The notes below the pieces were generated by a model, which made no database searches, was not told where the DNA came from, and saw only the letters and a list, made by a program, of their open reading frames with translations. Source: Candidatus Woesearchaeota archaeon (GTDB taxonomy: Archaea; Nanobdellota; Nanobdellia; Woesearchaeales; JACQSR01). From it: a stretch of DNA of 7,716 nt. The position numbers and the translations under genes were made by a program. Shown in pieces: positions 5,665-7,716 of the stretch (position 1 is the first letter of the stretch; each line of letters opens with the position of its first letter). The stretch spans positions 1 to 7,716 of the forward strand of contig JAHFLI010000059.1 in the NCBI GenBank assembly GCA_023255615.1, read 5' to 3'.

Positions 5665-5678
5665 GAATAAAAATTTTT
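5665..5678. terminator. Shared A5T5 terminator between convergent genes
   Basis: The whole 14-base gap between the two convergent stop codons is GAATAAAAATTTTT. It gives a five-T run to transcripts from either side (5674-5678 on the plus strand, the complement of 5669-5673 on the minus strand). With so little space, the transcripts may overlap at their 3' ends. Confidence 0.5.
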
Positions 5679-7601
5679 CTACACGTGTGGAATCTGTTGG
5701 GTAATACAGTGCAAGGTTCCACCGCCACGAATAAGAAAAGAGCAATCAATGCCCACGACATTTCGAGCAGGAAAATATCTTGATATCATGTCTAACGCCT
5801 TTTTATCCGTCGAGAGTGTAAACTGTGGAACGAGTACAGTCTTATTCGCGATATAAAAGTTCGCATAACTTGCCGATACACGATGTTTACCGACGAATAA
5901 TTTCGGAACGGGGATCTTTATAACCGTAAATGGTTTTCCATCTTGATCTTTTGATGTACACAAGATATCATAATTTTCTTTCAAAGACGCATAGTTAACA
6001 TCTTTTTTATCATCTTCGAAAGAACAGAGAATAGTCGAGGGATTAACAAAACGCGCAAGATTATCAACGTGACCATCCGTATCATCCCCTACTAATCCAT
6101 GTTTCAGCCAGACAACGTGAGAAACATTCAGAAATTGTTTCAGGATATGTTCAACATTTTGTTTATTTAATTCTGGATTTCTATTTTTATTCAACAGGCA
6201 TTGTTCCGTTGTTAACAATGTACCTTTTCCATTGATTTCTATCGCCCCACCCTCCATAAAAATGCCAGAATTAAAGTAAGGAAGATTCATAAATTTATTC
6301 AGAAAGAGAGGAACAGTATTGTCGACAAGAAGTTCATCATATTTACAACCATACGCATTAAAATTCCATTTGACCATCGCTAGTTTTTTCTTTTGTTTCT
6401 GAACAATAAAGGTTGGTCCATAATCCCGAAACCACACATCTCCGTACTTCATTTCAAAGAACCTGATAGAAGACACATCAACATTATTTTTCCTTAGAAG
6501 GGACATAGCTCGTTCTTTCATGAGAGATCCTGTCACAAAAAGGAATATTTCTTCGCTCTTCTGTAGCGTATTGATAATACGAACATATTCCTCTTCAACA
6601 CGCTGGAGATGAGGAAAGGATAATTTATCATATGGCCAAGCAAGGAGAACTGCCTTGTGTTTTTCCCATTCTGCCGGATATGAGTAACCGAATTGCAACG
6701 GTGTTTTTTTTTGAACATCGAGAAAGGATTGATCATGGATCAAAGAATACTCTTGTGGTCTGCGTTTTGCAAAAAAACCCCATTCATTTCTCAATCGCTC
6801 AGTGTTCTCTAACGTAAGATCAGCGATGATAATTTCTTCATTGTGAGAACTTCCTTGTGCTAATAGTTTTCCAAAGGGATCACAAACAAACGACGTTCCC
6901 CAAAAATCTAATTTCTTTTCAGTTCCAACACGATTCACCGAAGCAACAAAGACATTATTCGCAATGGCATGCGAGCGTTGTATCGTCAGCCATGCATCAT
7001 GCCAATCGTCTTTTGTTTTTTGATTCGTAATCCATCCGATAGCAGTGGGATAAAAAATAATATCTGCTCCATTTAGTGCCGCAATGCGCGCCGCTTCTGG
7101 AAACCATTGATCAAAGCAAATCAACGGTGCAATGGTAGCATAGGTAGTACGGATAATCTTAAACCCGGCATCGCCTTCCTGAAAATAATTTTTTTCATAA
7201 AAGAGGGGATCATGAGGAATATGTATTTTTCTATACGTGTCTAAAATCTTGCCATTCTCGTCAATGACCACAACAGAATTATAATATCGTCCATCTTTCG
7301 TTGCTTCATAGAGAGGAACGATAATGACGATGCGAAGTTTTTTTGCAAGACGAGAAAATGTTATTGTCGTATTTCCAGGTATCAATTCCGCATACTTCCG
7401 TGCATCGCTCTGTTCTTCTTGAGGAAAATAAAGAGTAGAAAAAAGTTCAGGGAGACAGATTATTTGAGAACCTTTCTTTGCTGCCCGTGTAACGAGATCG
7501 AGCGCCTTATTAATATTTTTATTTTTGTCTGATGTCATGGAAAATTGAATAAGTGCAATCCTAACTTTTTTACCAGAATCAGTAGTAATGTTCTTCTCCA
7601 T
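5679..7601 (-). CDS. Fused N-carbamoylputrescine amidase-agmatine deiminase
   Basis: The 640-residue protein joins two enzymes usually made separately. Residues about 13-285 are a nitrilase-fold AguB with the complete Glu-Lys-Cys triad: Glu52 (LPELF), Lys125 (YRKIHIPHDP) and Cys162 (LICFDQWFPEAAR). The HDPLFYEKNYFQEGDAGF segment is typical of carbamoylputrescine amidases. Residues about 304-640 are an AguA agmatine deiminase: PAEWEKH at the start, Asp388, Arg392 and Asp393 (GDVWFRDYGPTF), NAYG, Glu450 (MEGGAIE), TTEQCLLN, His511 (DDTDGHVDN) and nucleophile Cys632 (GGGTLHCIT). Both halves are full length, with a linker of about 20 residues. It should convert agmatine to N-carbamoylputrescine plus ammonia, then to putrescine, CO2 and ammonia, in the cytoplasm. 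I chose the ATG at 7601 over a TTG at 7619 because a TATA box lies exactly 30 bases upstream. Confidence 0.93.
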   Translation of the reverse strand: MEKNITTDSGKKVRIALIQFSMTSDKNKNINKALDLVTRAAKKGSQIICLPELFSTLYFPQEEQSDARKYAELIPGNTTITFSRLAKKLRIVIIVPLYEATKDGRYYNSVVVIDENGKILDTYRKIHIPHDPLFYEKNYFQEGDAGFKIIRTTYATIAPLICFDQWFPEAARIAALNGADIIFYPTAIGWITNQKTKDDWHDAWLTIQRSHAIANNVFVASVNRVGTEKKLDFWGTSFVCDPFGKLLAQGSSHNEEIIIADLTLENTERLRNEWGFFAKRRPQEYSLIHDQSFLDVQKKTPLQFGYSYPAEWEKHKAVLLAWPYDKLSFPHLQRVEEEYVRIINTLQKSEEIFLFVTGSLMKERAMSLLRKNNVDVSSIRFFEMKYGDVWFRDYGPTFIVQKQKKKLAMVKWNFNAYGCKYDELLVDNTVPLFLNKFMNLPYFNSGIFMEGGAIEINGKGTLLTTEQCLLNKNRNPELNKQNVEHILKQFLNVSHVVWLKHGLVGDDTDGHVDNLARFVNPSTILCSFEDDKKDVNYASLKENYDILCTSKDQDGKPFTVIKIPVPKLFVGKHRVSASYANFYIANKTVLVPQFTLSTDKKALDMISRYFPARNVVGIDCSFLIRGGGTLHCITQQIPHV

Positions 7602-7611
7602 GTAAACATGG
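7598..7611. promoter_or_regulatory. Perfect palindrome over the fusion-gene start
   Basis: CCATGT-AA-ACATGG is a perfect inverted repeat with six-base arms. One arm contains the start codon of the fusion gene (7601-7599), and the repeat spans the predicted transcription start. The transcript would lack most of the outer arm, so a DNA operator is likelier than an RNA hairpin. Confidence 0.4.
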
Positions 7612-7623
7612 ACAAACAATAAG

Positions 7624-7631
7624 TATTTAAA
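7624..7631 (-). promoter_or_regulatory. TATA box of the fusion gene
   Basis: Read on the minus strand, TTTAAATA begins 30 bases before the ATG at 7601 and predicts a leaderless transcript. It decides the start choice for the fusion gene. Confidence 0.65.
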
Positions 7632-7673
7632 GATTCTCTGATATCATTTTGTCGACGTGAGAATGAGATCAAT

Positions 7674-7681
7674 ACATAAAT
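7674..7681 (+). promoter_or_regulatory. Weak TATA-like box for the rightmost gene
   Basis: ACATAAAT lies 26 bases before the ATG at 7700, slightly closer than the other boxes. It would drive a gene divergent from the fusion gene. Confidence 0.3.
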
Positions 7682-7699
7682 GGAATGGAGAAAAATAAA

Positions 7700-7716
7700 A
7701 TGGGAAAAGTTCTGAT
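7700..7716 (+). CDS. First codons of a divergent gene (3' partial)
   Basis: An ATG at 7700 opens Met-Gly-Lys-Val-Leu and runs off the window. An in-frame ATG at 7685 would add five residues (MEKNK). GGAG at 7687-7690 could be a ribosome binding site for the later start. MGKVL followed by a hydrophobic residue is a common opening of nucleotide-binding (Rossmann) proteins, but five codons cannot identify a family. Confidence 0.3.

Noticed and set aside
7602..7619. Upstream TTG start adding six residues to the fusion protein
   Set aside because: The TATA box at 7624-7631 predicts transcription starting at about 7601, so the TTG would not be in the message. The extra residues are also outside the nitrilase domain.

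Overview
The window looks archaeal. Most genes have an AT-rich TATA-like box (close to TTTATATA or TTTAAATA) whose upstream edge lies 28-30 bases before an ATG. That is the geometry of leaderless archaeal transcripts. One operon instead carries a strong Shine-Dalgarno sequence. The gene content agrees: a pyruvoyl-type arginine decarboxylase, a stand-alone Cas4-like nuclease, a very small PRC-barrel protein and a VapBC pair. The lineage cannot be fixed from this window; a small-genome (DPANN-like) archaeon is only a guess. TGA is a normal stop here, since it ends two intact genes.

Layout. 1-495: the 3' end of an unrecognised gene that enters from outside the window. 535-1671: an exported, bactofilin-like repeat domain fused to a multi-pass membrane domain. 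1728-2615: a Cas4/RecB-like nuclease with an Fe-S cysteine set. 2660-2842: a doubtful small gene. 2915-3309: remains of a small membrane-protein gene, broken by a frameshift and two TGA codons at probable Trp positions. 3326-3589: an intact PRC-barrel protein. 3630-4041: a Nudix-like gene broken by one extra base and with a degraded Nudix box. 4042-4204: no gene, but possible RNA structure. 4256-4836: a vapB-vapC operon.

4921-7601 is the most coherent part. A 47-codon ORF overlaps the start of a pyruvoyl-dependent arginine decarboxylase gene. Facing it, across a 14-bp A5T5 spacer, is a 640-residue fusion of N-carbamoylputrescine amidase (AguB) and agmatine deiminase (AguA), with both active sites complete. 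Together the two enzymes would convert arginine to agmatine, N-carbamoylputrescine and then putrescine. A perfect 14-bp palindrome covers the start of the fusion gene. At the right edge a divergent gene begins (Met-Gly-Lys-Val-Leu) and is cut off.

The best candidates for something new are the AguB-AguA fusion giving a two-gene putrescine route, the small ORF coupled to the decarboxylase, and the palindrome at the fusion start. The stretch 2660-4200 instead looks like a zone of gene decay around one intact small gene. I found no CRISPR array, tRNA, rRNA or insertion sequence.
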